NCBI GenBank assembly: GCA_026225945.1
Contig: JAMJFZ010001815.1
Span: 2,977,501 to 3,041,500, forward strand
Origin: Cricetomys ansorgei
Taxonomy: Eukaryota > Chordata > Mammalia > Rodentia > Nesomyidae
Direction of reading: 5' to 3'
Length of the DNA stretch: 64,000 bases
Part shown: positions 11,063 through 22,829 of the stretch, one piece after another
How the letters are laid out: each line of letters starts with the position of its first letter
How positions within the stretch are numbered: the first letter of the stretch is position 1
Notes under the pieces: model-generated
Seen by the model: only the letters and a program-made list of their open reading frames with translations
Databases searched by the model: none
Told to the model about the DNA's origin: nothing
Program-made: the position numbers and the translations under genes

Positions 11063-12649
11063 AAGGCAGCAAGACAGCGGAATCAGGCCTAGCGTTCAGC
11101 CACATTCCAGCATGCGTCTTGCTTGTGGACTGTGTGTTATTGCATACAAGCTGTGATGAATAGACTTCCCCCATGTCCTGGGGTCTCTGTTCTCAGTGGC
11201 CTTCCAGTTTTCAGCAGGAACGGAGAATGGAGAGCAAGACACTGTGTAGCCCTTTCCGTTCAGTGTGGGTCCACTTGTCCACAGGGTCTTGTGAACAGCT
11301 GTGGGTGGAGCCCATGCTAATGGGACATTTGGCCCAAGAGGTTTGAGACATACCACCCTCTACTCTCCCATGATGTAGGACTTGGAGCATTACTGTTGCT
11401 TTTAAAAGTGAGATCTGGCCCTGGGTCAGTTTCTGCATGTGACTGCCATGTGTACCATCCCTGATCCAGTGTATAGGCCTCTAATTAAATGATCAGCTGC
11501 TTCTCCCTTCCTCTGCACTGCAGACTTCCTACTCAACCACTGTGTGTTGCATCCTCTCTGCTTCTGTTGTACCAAGGGCATCTTCCTGACAAGTGTTTAG
11601 ATGGGATTGTTTGTAGAAGAGGAGGGGGCCAGAGGGACCCCAAACCAAAATAGAACAGTGAGTTGTCACAAATAGTTTTTTTCCTGCTGAATGTTATCTG
11701 ACATCGGGCTATCTGGAAGCCATCTGCTCCGTGAAGACTTTGAGAAATGGTAGGAACTATTTTTAAAATAGTTTAGCTAAACTCTTGCAGATCTCACTCA
11801 GAAGAAGAAAACCTTCCTCAGAGTCCCACTGAGAGACTGTAAGAGAATAAGAGCAGTGTGGTGGTGGTGGTGAGGGATGCTAGCTCACCTGGGATACACG
11901 GGAGAGTTGGCATCACTGAGCCTGTGTACCAGAGGAGACGGCATACAAAGCACACAGTGGCTGCTTGCTCTACGGACCTCCTGTCCACCCTCCCACCCTG
12001 CACCAGCTCGTCTCTATCAGTCATCATCAGACCTACAGAGTGTCCTGGGAAGTTAATCTAAACAGCTGTGGAGACAGCCCCGACAAGTGTGGGGTGTGGC
12101 ACTGGCCAGAGGTTTCTGATGCCCCGGGATTCTTCACCCTTTGATACTGTGGGGGAGTCTGAAGGACTGGTCATGGGAACTCCCAGCTCAAGACAAGAGT
12201 TTAGGTATGAGCTTAGAAGTACTGAGGATGATCTGAGGGTTGTAAGCAGGTGCTGTGGATGTTGTCAGATCCCAAAGGAGTTTCTTGTATAAAACCCCTG
12301 CCCGTGTTGCTAAGAAAGGCCGTGGAGAGACCACCATGCATGATTAGACCCAAAGCAGGAACTACCACAAAATGTTTTTCCAAAATACAGCTCATCTGGA
12401 GTGGTACAGAACAGCTGGCAGCACAAGGACATCCAACTGCTTCTGTGAGAACACTGGCCTCACAGGTTTCTCCCAAGCCCAGACCACCAACAAGCTTGCT
12501 TTGTCTGTACGCTGACATAAGTGGCCTGCTCCCAAATAATATCAACACCAATGAAATTTCATCCTAAACACCCTCTGAAGCTTTTCTCTTTCCTAAGAAA
12601 ACCTCAACTTTTCTCTTTATTTTTCAGATATAGCAGCAGAGGCCACTGG
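11063..12649. other. unique sequence, no feature recognised
   Basis: No repeat family recognised. A short (GGT)n run is at 11857-11871. Frames are below about 115 codons and overlap each other on both strands. A pyrimidine-rich run ending TTTTTCAG at 12620-12627 looks like a splice acceptor, but no donor-bounded exon follows. Confidence 0.4.
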
Positions 12650-12809
12650 AAAGAAGGAAAGAAGGAAGGAAGGAAGGAAGGAAGGAAGGAAGGAAGGAAG
12701 GAAGGAAGGAAGGAAGGAAAGAAGGAGGGAAGGAAGGAGGGAAGGAAGGAGGGAGGGAAGAAAAAAGGAAGGAAGAAAGGAGGGAGGGAGGGTGGGAGAA
12801 AAAGAAAGA
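12650..12809. repeat. (GGAA)n/(GGAAGG)n purine tract
   Basis: About 160 bp with almost no pyrimidines on the plus strand. Clean GGAA units at 12660-12720 pass into GGAGGG variants. The Lys-Glu-Gly and Pro-Ser-Phe-Leu strings read through it are artefacts. Confidence 0.95.
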
Positions 12810-14393
12810 CTTCTCTTGGGGAGATAAACAAATTTCAGCGTAGGAGATTGTCGAAGACATCTCCTTAGCCTTTAGGGTAGGTGATGGACTAAGCACGAGG
12901 GTCCCCTCACATTCAGGCAGTGCGAGGGACCCATCTTCTGCCTTTTTCTAGTCTTAGAGCCAGATGCTGCATGACCAAGCCCAGTCATATAATTACCACC
13001 TGCCATTGGCTGCTTTCTACAAAGGTTTGACAACACAGCCTCCTCTCTGGTCTTCAGTCTCATCAAAGTGAAGAACAAAATTATAGGTGTCACTGGAGGC
13101 TGGGTGCCTTGGAGAGCAACGCGTGCGTGCGCCAGTAAACTGTGCTGCTGGGCTGTGTGGCCTCAGTGGTTGGAGCAGAGTGGTAGGTTCTGTTCTGAGC
13201 TGTTGGACAGTGCTGTCGGCTCCTGTCTATGGACCCTCTAAGAAATATGAAAAGTGTTCCTGCCTCAAGGCTGGAGTGGTCTAGGAGTCCCCCATGGCCT
13301 GCTTGTAGAGTCAGCCTGGAATTGTGACAGGCTACAAAAGCAAGGCTACAGGCTACATCTTCTGGTCTTATACTTCCTGTTCCCATTTTTGTGTCCCGTT
13401 GAAACCTAATTAGAATGAATTCACTCCTGAACTGACAACCTTTAAGAAAGGTCTAGATGTTGCAGCCTTGTGCACCTGCAGCAGCCAGGTGCATGTCTGC
13501 ATGCGTGGCGCAGACCTATGAAGACATGGGGCGCGAGCAGCAGCATTCGGCTGCTTGTGGGAATGTGGGAGCTGGCAGCCCTGGAGGAGAGCTGGCCCTG
13601 AAGAATCAGGCTAACAGCCTAAGTGTGGGGGCCCTAGCAGGTGCTGGCCAAGGCTTCCTTCCAGATAGAGCCTTGAAGTTCTGCCTTCCTTCTTGTAAGT
13701 CTGGTTCTTTCTGCCCACCTCTTGCTGCCTCTCATCTCCCTCCTACATTTTTTCTTTTCGATTTAAGCAAAACAGACCTTGAATTTCTTGCTTCTGGAAT
13801 GTTCCTGAAAACAGCCTACTCAGAAAATCTGGCTTTCCATAAATATCCAGATTTTATGAAGGAGAGGACACGATAAGCAGGAAACCACAGACATTCCTAA
13901 CATGAGCTTATTTGTTTGTTTGGCTTTTCTGGGGACATGGTCATCCAACACACACATTCTTTTTCAGAGAGACCCATTAGTTCTGGGATAGAGACTGACA
14001 TTCCTGAAGCTAAAGGAGTTTACAGTCAGTGACCCTCCCTGCCCATGAAAGGAGCCAAGCTCAAAGTTATTACCTATTAAATAACAGTCGACGACATTTG
14101 GGCTATCGTTTCTTCTTTTGCTGTGCCTAACCATGTCAAAACAAGGGATTAAAGCAAGAAAAGTTACCCCTCTTAATACTGTCACTCTCCACTTGTGATG
14201 TGCTACCACAGTGGTGCACTGGTGAGCCTTTAGCTGTCTAGCATGAAGAGCCGGTGGGGTTCTTCCCATCCATGCAAGGACAGGCTGTTGCCAAACACAG
14301 ATGTTCGGTTATCTTTTCTGTCCTTGATTCTAGACCCTCTTGGAAATGACCCTTGACCTCATCAATGTAAATCCAGTGACACGCTGGCTTGCT
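12810..14393. other. unique sequence, no feature recognised
   Basis: No gene or repeat family recognised. The frame at 13457-13876 (139 codons, plus) starts in good context but has no similarity I know and no splice signals. Confidence 0.4.
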
Positions 14394-14394
14394 T

Positions 14395-14395
14395 T

Positions 14396-14442
<47 letters not shown>

Positions 14443-14444
14443 TT
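14395..14444. repeat. (TTTA)n microsatellite
   Basis: About 12 uninterrupted TTTA units. Confidence 0.95.
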
Positions 14445-14592
14445 GAGAGAGATGTGTTTTTAGAAAGAAGAAAAAAGAAAGGAGGGAGAGAGGAAGAGAG
14501 GGAAGGGGGATGGAAGGGAAGGAGTAAGAGAGGGAGAGAGGGAAGAGGGCGGGAGGGAAAGGAGGGAAAGGAAAGAAAAGGTAAGGAGATAT
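14445..14592. repeat. purine-rich GGGAGA/GGAA tract
   Basis: About 150 bp of nearly pure purine directly after the TTTA run. Together with the following GT run this makes a three-part simple-repeat block. Confidence 0.85.
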
Positions 14593-14652
14593 TATGGGTT
14601 TGTTTTTGGTTTTCTCATCTGACCTCTTATTCCTACTTCCTGCCCACTACAG

Positions 14653-14654
<2 letters not shown>

Positions 14655-14692
<38 letters not shown>
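14655..14692. repeat. (GT)19 microsatellite
   Basis: Uninterrupted GT dinucleotide run of 38 bp. Confidence 0.95.
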
Positions 14693-14695
<3 letters not shown>

Positions 14696-15125
14696 CGCGT
14701 GCTTGCATGGAGTACACACTGGAAGTTAAAGGACAATGATGCTTCTCACATCCCACTTTACTGGAGATCAGGGCCTTCATTTTACAGAACCATGTACATC
14801 AGTCTAGTTGATCCCTGAGTTGCAGGGGTCTCTCCTGTCTCCTCCTACCTCATAAACTGAGCACCAGCCCTGCTGTTCCCTGGGTTCTAGGGTGGAGCTC
14901 CAGTCCTCTCACTCACACAGCAAGCACTTCACCTAGGGAGCCATCTTGAGATTTTAAACAGTGCACCTCACAAAAGAAGATGAATTTTCATCTCCATACT
15001 TGAAGCTCTCTGCTTTACTTTTGTCCCAAAGAAAATGCAAAACTTGGGCATCCTTTTCCTCATCATTTTTAATTGTTAGAAATAAGTGATTAGGAGAAAA
15101 GGGGAAAATCTTGTGAATTTGTAGG

Positions 15126-15162
<37 letters not shown>
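15126..15162. repeat. (TA)n(TG)n microsatellite
   Basis: A short TATATA lead into an uninterrupted TG run. Confidence 0.9.
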
Positions 15163-15165
<3 letters not shown>

Positions 15166-15423
15166 ATGATCTTGAAAGTTTTCATCAAAAAGGAAGGACA
15201 GCTGAGGAAGCAAATATATTTAACACAATGCAAATAGTAAGCAATGCATAGTAGTTGTACTGAATATTTTCACGTGGCTTCCCATTAATGTGTACAGCTC
15301 TATGTTTGTATTAATTCAATGTTTATTTCCTAAATGATTGCGTGTGTGTGTGTGTATCACAGTGGGCAGTTTAATCCATTCAATGTCTGTTTTTTACTTT
15401 TCATGAAACAGTATAGAACCTGT

Positions 15424-15764
15424 GCTACGGTCTGAAGGCATATGTCTCCCCAAATTTATATATTGAAATTCTGCCCACCAAGGTGACAATGTTAAAACTG
15501 GAGGCTTTAGGAGGTTCTTAGGTAATTAATAGGAGCGAAGCCTCATCAGTAGGACAATCGCCTTGATAAAAGGGGACTCAGCTTTTTAACTTCAGAAGTC
15601 CATGTGTGAGGGGAATAAAAAGCCATCTACAAACCACATGACCGATGTGCTAGGGCCTTGGTCTTGGCATTTCCAGTTTGAAGTGGTGTAAGAAACAACC
15701 TCCCGTTGTGTACAAGCCACCAGCCCTAGGGAGTTTGTTACAGCAGCTGTAGCGGACTAGAGCA
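15424..15764 (+). mobile_element. MLT1/MST-like MaLR LTR
   Basis: Matches the MaLR LTR order: CTACGGTCTGAAGGCATATG, 'TTATATATTGAAATTCTG', 'GGAGGCTTTAGGAGG', 'CTTGATAAAAGGGGACTCAG', 'GGTCTTGGCATTTCCAG', 'GTGTACAAGCCACC' and TTACAGCAGCTGTAGCGGAC near its end. Close to full length but diverged, as expected of a eutherian-age insertion. Confidence 0.65.
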
Positions 15765-17689
15765 CCTCTGTGTAAAGAAGCAAGCACAGGTAGATGGAAG
15801 GAAGGAACCACGTGAGTCTTTCTCCAGAATTGGTCAGGAAGGTTCCTCATTCATCCAATCGGCTTTCTCTTTGAGGAGCTGAGAGTCTGCCCCCACCCCC
15901 ACCCCACGCACACTTAGCACATTGGGAATTTAAATGAGGTCTTTTCAAAAAGATCTTCAAAAATAAGCTTCAAAAAAAAAGGCTCTTTTTTTCTTTCAGG
16001 ATGTCTTCTTAATCAGGGAAGGAGCCCCAGTTCCACTTGTCCATGTCTTTTTCTCATCTTCCCATCCTCTGTGGACATCTTCCTCCCCATCCAGCATCCC
16101 CGCAGTCTTCTGCCCCAGCTCCTCTCTATGCCTTCATCCATATCTTTTTAGACATAGACTGACAGCTCATATCCTGTCAGTGAAAGTCCTGCTGGGATAT
16201 AAATGACTGCCAACCTGCCTTCACCAGCTCCAGGAGAACACGAGGTTCTCTGTTACTACATCTTCCCGTGAAGCATCAAAGAATCGGTGAGCGCCGAGCT
16301 CTGCTCCCCACACTCTTGGAGAGGTTTCCTGCTCATTCCGTGCTGCCTTAAAGCCTCCAGTACTCAGTGTGGCTGAGTACCTGACGGAACCAGGAGAACG
16401 GGACCTCTTGTGTTGAGCAGTAAGAGTTCATTTCGAGGGGAGGGTAACACATAAGGTGACATCTTGACTGTGCCAAATGTCTCCATTTAACGTTCAAGTA
16501 TTTTGGCTTAGCAAAACCAAATCTCTCTCCCTTCCTGGACTTTTTCTAGCTTTCCTGTGACTGCTGAACTTAATGTGTACTTTAAGTGAAACACAATCCC
16601 CTGTGCTTCCCCCACGTTTGTGCTCGACCCAGCCAACTGTTGTCTTCTTTGTGTCCAAGAACACTTTTAAGAGTTTTGTGTAAGCTTTCTTTAAAGGATT
16701 CTTTTCCTCCAAGGCCTCCAGACAGGATATTGTATTTTACTGAAGGTAAATAATTTTTTTTTACCACTTCCAAAGTTTGAGTGTAGTTTCAAGCCAGACA
16801 ACCAACACAACTAAAGAGGCTCCTGAATTTGCCAAAATGACTTTCTATCCTGACTTCTTCAAGAGTATGCGTTTGTGAAAATTCCAAGTAAGTTTATATC
16901 CCACCATGTAACTAAATGTAAGTGCCTTAATATAGTAAACTATCAATATGTTATAGATCTTTGATCTGTCTTCAATTTAGTGCTTTGACTTCTGATGCTA
17001 AGAGCTACATAGTCATCCAGTCCATACATAGGCACGGTGAGTCTGATATTTCACTCAGAGTGGGCCAGCTGGCTAACAGCAGCCTCCAGAGCCCGGCCTT
17101 TAGACACCATTTCCTTCCAGCTCCCAGTCTGTTCAGGCATTGCATCTCAGAGAGTTGTCCATGGTCATTATTGAAACCATCATAGATATTAATATTTCCT
17201 CTGCAGGAAGAGGACAGCCTGGAAGCTTAGATTGGAAGTTTAGGCAAAGGTTTTGACTCTATGGCCGAGTGACTGACCTCAGCCTCTCATGGCCCCAACC
17301 CAGAACACATGGCATGTAGGTATTTTATTGAGGGGAAGCACCACCCACCAATACACAGGTCTTCATGCTTAATGAATAGAACTTCCACATATCCCTAGCT
17401 TCAGCTGGCTGACATGATGCCTTTTTACAGGCCAGTCAAGTCCCCAGGCAAGGTCTTCCCTGACTGGTGCTTGGACTGAGAAGGACCTGTAAAGTTCCTC
17501 CATTAGCGTTAATACAATTAGATGCTTTCAGCACAAAACACGTATCTCAGTGGGCAGAGTCAACATTAGAACATTTTGCAACACCATCCTGCCCTTTGGT
17601 AGCTAACTAGTTCGTTCTGTTATCTGAATCAGTTTGTGTATTAGCATTCTCTAGAAGAACAGAACTGATAACAGAGCAGCGGCGTCTTC
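15765..17689. other. unique sequence, no feature recognised
   Basis: A C-rich patch (CCCCA)n lies at 15892-15906. A polypyrimidine run ending in TTTCAG at 15994-16000 resembles a splice acceptor, but the following sequence has early stops in the frames I followed. No gene found. Confidence 0.4.
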
Positions 17690-18096
17690 GGAGGTTCTTT
17701 GCCTCATAAGGATAAGTCAGGACATTATTTTTTTACCTTACAGGTCCTTTGTGTACATATTATGAGTTCCTGTTTGGGGTTTTCATGGGATTCCCATGTC
17801 TTCACATGTGTCTCTGCACTTATAGGCATTTCTCGTGCTTTTCTGTGGCTCTTCTTTTTTTTTTTATTTGACTATTTTGTCATATTCTAACCTGTTTTTG
17901 ATTGATCTTATTTTATTATCTCCTAGAAGCCTGTTTTATTTCTAAGGAGAGACATAGAAAAGGTGTGGAGCTGGAAGAGAGGGACAGTGGGGAGGGACTG
18001 GGAAGAGTAGGAGGAGGAGAAACTGTAATCAGAATATATTGTATAAAAAAATTCTATTTTCAATAAAAGAAAAAAAAATTTCAAAAAAAAAAAAAC
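17690..18096 (+). mobile_element. LINE-1 3' end (Lx-type) with poly(A)
   Basis: The stretch from GGAGCTGGAAGAGAGGGACA through GAAACTGTAATCAGAATATA, 'CTATTTTCAATAAAAG' and an A-rich tail is the typical sense 3' UTR of rodent Lx-class L1. The left limit is uncertain because the upstream 3' UTR is diverged. No coding part remains. Confidence 0.7.
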
Positions 18097-18182
18097 CAAA
18101 CCAAAGACCTTTTGAGAGGGAGCAAGGAAGGGTACATAAGAGAAACCAGAAGGAGGGAGGAAGAGGGATAATTATCTAATTC

Positions 18183-18246
<64 letters not shown>

Positions 18247-18254
18247 ACACACAA
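18183..18254. repeat. (AT)n(AC)n compound microsatellite
   Basis: About 10 AT units pass directly into about 25 AC units with one AG interruption near 18241. Confidence 0.95.
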
Positions 18255-18293
18255 AGATACACTGATTTTTTTAAAAAGGGAAAAGATGTGTAA

Positions 18294-18450
18294 GTTGGGA
18301 ATAGTGGTGCACACCTTTAATCCCAGCACTCAGGAGACAAAAGCATGCAGATCTCTGTGAGTCTGAGGTCAGCCAGGTCAGCAACTTCCAGGCCAGCAAG
18401 GGCTACATAGTGAAACCCTGTCTCAGAAAGCAAAACAAACAAACAAAAAG
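18294..18450 (+). mobile_element. B1 SINE
   Basis: GTTGGGAATAGTGGTGCACA opens the 7SL-derived body, followed by CCTTTAATCCCAGCACTCAG, 'GATCTCTGTGAGTC' and an (AAAC)n A-rich tail. Flanks AAAAGATGTGTAA and AAAAGATACATAA look like a mutated target-site duplication. Confidence 0.9.
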
Positions 18451-18885
18451 ATACATAATAGTTTCTGACACTTCGTTGTTTTTCTCCTGGTTGTTTTGTA
18501 TGTTCAATGTCTGTTTCTTTTCTAAGAAAAGAGTAGCAACAAATACAGTTTTATGTTGGGGTCGCCAGAACACAAGGAAATGTACTAAAGGGTCCTCGCA
18601 TTCGGAAGGTTGAGAACTACTGAACTTAAGGAATTCATGGCCACTATACCAGATGTGATCATGAGAAAAACTTTTGCTTTTTTGTGAAATTCTTTTTTCT
18701 TTTTTCTTCCTAAAGGTCTGAAGAGTCAGCAGGTTACTCTTGTTTTCCTGCTTTTGTCTTACTTGCTTGTCTTCTGGTGAGGCTTAGACTTTTCTATGCT
18801 CTCCTGTTACTTGTTTTCCCACCTCTTCTGAGTGACAGACTGATTCGTGTATCTTCTGGTTTAGTGGTCATAAATTCCTTTAATT

Positions 18886-19117
18886 CAGTGGTTTTCAACC
18901 TTCCTAATGCTGCGACCCTTTAATACAGTTCCTCATGTTGTGGTGACCACCCTACTCCCCAGCCATACAATTATTTTTGTTGCTACTTTATAACTGTACT
19001 TTTGCTACTGTTATGAATTGTAATGTAAATATCTGATATGCAGATGGTCTTAGGGGACCCCTGTGAAAGGGTTGTTCAACCCTCCAAGGAGCCGCAACCC
19101 CAGGTTGAGGACTGCTG
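18886..19117 (+). mobile_element. URR1-like hAT-Charlie transposon
   Basis: Terminal inverted repeats CAGTGGTTTTCAACC (left) and GGTTGAGGACTGCTG (right) bound a 232-bp non-autonomous DNA transposon with the family core 'TTTTTGTTGCTAC'. It is flanked by 8-bp target-site duplications, CTTTAATT at 18878-18885 and CTTTAGTT at 19118-19125 (7 of 8 identical), so both ends are exact. Being moved by a hAT transposase in trans is family knowledge; it codes for nothing. Confidence 0.92.
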
Positions 19118-19315
19118 CTTTAGTTTGTGCTTAGCTGGGAACTCCCTTCTTTTACCTTTGATTCTGAAGGATAGCTTTGCTTGATATGGTGATCAAGGTT
19201 GGCCTTTCTTTCCTTTCATGGTTTGAAATGCATAACCTCATGTCCTCACGGCTTGTGCTTTCTGCTAATCGTTAGAAGATCCGTTTCTGCTCTCTTCTGA
19301 CTGCAAACATAATGT

Positions 19316-19463
19316 GACCAGTAGCCTCAAGAGCCAGGTGACTTGACTTTTCCGTCGTGACAGGCTGTAACCTGGAGCTGTGGGCCAGAGTTAACGCTTT
19401 TCCCTCCAAGTGACTTTGTCAAAGTATTTCATCACAGCAACAGGCAGGAGAACTAAGACAACA
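19316..19463 (+). mobile_element. short MaLR/L1-3'-like interspersed fragment
   Basis: Matches a common rodent 3' repeat end: 'CAGGCTGTAACCTGGAGCTG', 'TTTGTCAAAGTATTTCATCA' and CAGCAACAGGCAGGAGAACT. Family name uncertain. Confidence 0.4.
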
Positions 19464-20655
19464 AGGCCTCCACTGAGCCTCTTCTTTGACTTGTTGGACT
19501 CATCCTTTTCAAGCTCTGTTTTGTTATTTTTCAGAATCTTTATCTATTTATTCAATTGCTCGTTCATAACCTTGTAGTGTCTTCCTTAATTCGTTTAGCT
19601 GCTTGCTTGAATTCACTGACCTTTTAAAAAAACAATTGTTTGAACTCTTTGTTTGGAATTTCATCCACATTGATAGCTTTGGATTAGTTTACTGGGAGTT
19701 ATGAACTTTTGGAGGAATCATGTTGCTTTTTATCCATATTCTGGGTGTGTCTTGTCAAGATTTGCACATCACTAGGGTGGAAATGGCTTCCACTTTTATG
19801 TAAGAGTCTCCTTAGGAAACAGCCTCCTGGTAGGGACTGGATCTCCAGCACTAAGCAGAGAGAACAGAAGAAATCACAATATAGCAATAGCACAGAAACA
19901 AAACACATCTGTGCTATAGAAAGGCAGTGTTTAAGAAATATACTACCATCAATTAATATCATTAATAGAAAAGTAACGGACAAAATAATATAGAATAAAT
20001 TTAAACACTGAACATTAATAATGGTGAAATGAAATATAATGAAAGGAAATAGGGAAAGTAAAAAAATAAAAAGCAAGATTTTTAAACGAAGAAAAGGAAA
20101 AAGGCAAGATATTACAAGATGCAATTAAAGAATAAAATAAGTAAGCAAAATTGGGTAGAAAGAAAGAAAGGAAGGTCAGAAAGAAAGAAAGGAAGAAAAA
20201 AAGGAAAAGAAAGAACAAGTTAAAAGCCCTCAGAGTTGAGGTACATAGATGGTAAAGGTTTTTTCCTGGGTTCCCAAACAGTAGAATCTACAGATGGGGT
20301 TTCTGGGTCATGACTGAAGCCATTGCGATTCCTTCAAGCTCCCACCAAGCAGGTTGGTGCTGAGTCTTAGGGGGAGTCCTGCCCTTCATTTCTCACTTGT
20401 ATGATTAAGTGTATATTATCTGCTGCATGGGGGCTATAATCGCTCCAGAGCCTCCCTAGAACCTCGGTGGGAGTAGGGTTGGGACAGGCACCCACAGTTG
20501 CTGCCCGCTCTGAAGAGCCTCAGTGGCATATGGACTGGACCAGTGCCTATTTGCTACAGAGGCTCAGTCTGCACACCCAAGGGTTTTGCAAATGTCTGTA
20601 CCCTAACATGTCTCGAAATGTCTCAGAGTACGTGAATCCACCAAGTCCTACACTG

Positions 20656-20742
20656 GAAAGAGAAAGAGAGAGAGAGAGGGAGAGGGAGAGGGAGAGAGGG
20701 AGAGGGAGAGAGGGAAAGAGAGAGAGGGAGAGAGAGAGAGAG
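20656..20742. repeat. (GA)n/(GGGAGA)n purine tract
   Basis: About 87 bp of GA and GGGAGA units without pyrimidines on the plus strand. The Glu-Arg repeat frame across it is an artefact. Confidence 0.95.
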
Positions 20743-22184
20743 GCCAGACCATGGGCTGAGGCTTTTTCTTGGCAATCTCAGAGCTGCCCCTGAAATACAG
20801 TATACATGGTTGGCCTTGGTGCTCACCACAGACCAGGTGCCCCCAACCACAAGTCCTGACCACCTGTTCCTACTGTTTACATTTCTAGTCAAGTCTTTGA
20901 GATCCTGCTACTCTACAACTGCCCCTGGTGACCCCAGTCTGTGGTAGGATCACCCCAGAGACCCTGAGTTGGAATTGTTTCATGTTTTCTGATCCCCAGA
21001 ATATTTTTGGTCCTAAATAGGACCCTACTCAAGATGCTCCTGGCTGTAGCGCTCCAAGCTCTGGTGAGTTATGCAATGTATTTATACTCTAAATCTAACC
21101 TGCCACGCATTCCTTTCAGACCAAATCCCAATCCTGGATTTGAAGCTTCCTTCTGGACCTGGGGCTCCAGGCTGTTGTCATCTGGGCTGGCTGCTCTCCA
21201 GGCTTACCTGAGCTTCTTCATGGGACTCACCCCCCACCCCCACCACCACCTGGAACTGGTTTTGAGCTGAGAGACACTTCCCACTTGGTTCTGAGTTGCC
21301 CTTCTGCAACCCTGTGCTTTTGTGCTATCCCATCACCTCTTGATTCTGGAGCTTTCCTCTCCTTTCTCCATAGAGTATAGTTTCTCCCCTTCGCTCTTCC
21401 ACTTCCCACTGCCGTGCCCTGGCATTTACACCAAATTGCCGTACCCTGGCATTTACATCGAACTGCAGTTCCCTGGCACTCTGGCCATTTAATTTCCTTG
21501 TGGCCCAGCACACTGTTTTCCTATATGGTTTTAATTTCTCACATCTTCACTCAACAAATGCATTCCGTTAAACATTAGACAAGTCTCAGCATCTGACAAC
21601 TGAGGAGATTTCTAGCTTCCAAATTCAGGAATCTACAGGGTTTGTTAGTTAGTTTGCCAGAGACAGTTTCTACCCCCACCCCTGAATTCCCTTCATAGTG
21701 TTAAAAGGATGGAAACCAACCCTTCGGTCCTGCTGTAATTATAGAAGCTCTCCATCAGCACTTGGCCAGGCACTTGCTACGGACTGGGTTACCAGTTAGG
21801 TGCCAGGAGTAACTCTGACACGATCGCAGAAAATAAACATTAGATATCACAGCAACAGCTGTTCAGCTGTGCCTCCAAGACTCCGTTCTCACTTGGGCCA
21901 CATGCCTTCAACAGCGCACATATGCTGCACACTGGCTAGTACTGAGGACTACAGTCTGGAGGGCTAACCCCCTGTAAGACCTGAACATGACTGTTGGCTG
22001 ACTGTTTCTTAGAAATTTCATCTACAGGAGCCATGGGTTTCCAGGCCATACTGCAACTACACAAGACTTAAAAGTGGCTAAAAGTAAAACAGAGAGATCG
22101 GAAATCAAATATGCAATCAGGAATGGGTCACTATACCTAATTTCATCTGGAAACTTCTTTACACAGCCGAAACAATAGATTGCT
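20743..22184. other. unique sequence holding one minisatellite
   Basis: No gene recognised. It contains the 27-bp tandem repeat at 21411-21486 and a CCCCAC/CCACCA patch at 21227-21249. Confidence 0.4.
21411..21486. repeat. 27-bp minisatellite, about 2.8 copies
   Basis: Units begin GCCGTGCCCTGGCATTTACA at 21411, GCCGTACCCTGGCATTTACA at 21438 and GCAGTTCCCTGGCAC at 21465, each 27 bp apart. The unit is a multiple of three, so a minus-strand frame here shows a 9-residue repeat, but there is no other reason to believe that frame is translated. Confidence 0.9.
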
Positions 22185-22191
22185 GTTTGGC

Positions 22192-22256
22192 TTTGCAGCA
22201 CTGAGGACCAAACCCAGGGCCTTTCACGTGCTAGGCAAATGCTCTGCAGCTGAGAA
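22192..22256 (-). mobile_element. ID-like tRNA-derived SINE
   Basis: The plus strand GGACCAAACCCAGGGCCTTT, then 'GTGCTAGGCAAATGCTCTGC' and AGCTGAGAAGC is the reverse complement of an ID-type body (B box at left, A box at right). Diverged from the young rat ID consensus. Confidence 0.65.
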
Positions 22257-22522
22257 GCAGTGGTTTTTACGCTGATGAGACACCAATGTGAACAATAACT
22301 ACCTAGGGCTATATGGCTATACGCAATACAGCAGCACATTTCACTTCAAAGGCCATATGCAAGCATTTATGGAATGAATGAACCAATAAATAGCACTCTC
22401 AAAGTTCACTGCCGTTAGATACAGTAAGGTTTACCTAATCCACTCACAGAAGGTCATGGTGAAGGATCAAACACCAGGGATTCTGATCTCTAATGAAGAA
22501 AAGATTGTCACAAATGCCTTTG

Positions 22523-22699
22523 GGGGGCGGTAGAGGGATGGCTACGGGGTCACAGAGGACTCAGATTCAAGTCCCAGCACCCACATGCTGGCTCACAAGC
22601 ATCTGCAGCTCCAGTTCCGAGGGATCTGATGCCTGATGTTGACCTCAGCAGACACCAGACACACATGTGCGCGCACTCTCTCCCTCTCCCTCTCTCCCT

Positions 22700-22777
<78 letters not shown>

Positions 22778-22815
22778 GCAAGGCATTCACACACATAAAA
22801 TAAAATGTTAAAAAA
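22523..22815 (+). mobile_element. B2-family SINE with (TC)n(AC)n expansion
   Basis: B2-type body: GATTCAAGTCCCAGCACCCA (B box region), 'CATCTGCAGCTCCAG', then GACACCAGACACACATGTGC. It continues as a pyrimidine (TC)n run and (AC)n run at 22676-22776, then TAAAATAAAATG and poly(A). An 11-bp duplication AAATGCCTTTG lies on both sides (22512-22522 and 22816-22826), which fixes both ends. Confidence 0.93.
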
Positions 22816-22829
22816 AAATGCCTTTGTGG

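Larger units (their letters stand above)
18660..20230 (-). mobile_element. ancient LINE-1/HAL1-like fragments, reverse orientation
   Basis: Antisense L1 landmarks appear on the plus strand: GATTCTGAAGGATAGCTTTG followed by a decayed 'catggtttgaaatg...' section near 19153-19315, and further on TTTGTTTGGAATTTCATCC and GAACTTTTGGAGGAATCATG with 'CTGGGTGTGTCTTG' at 19650-19760. The right part (20030-20215) is A/G-rich and ends in GAAA units. It is split by URR1 at 18886-19117 and by a short sense-orientation repeat at 19316-19463. Confidence 0.5.
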
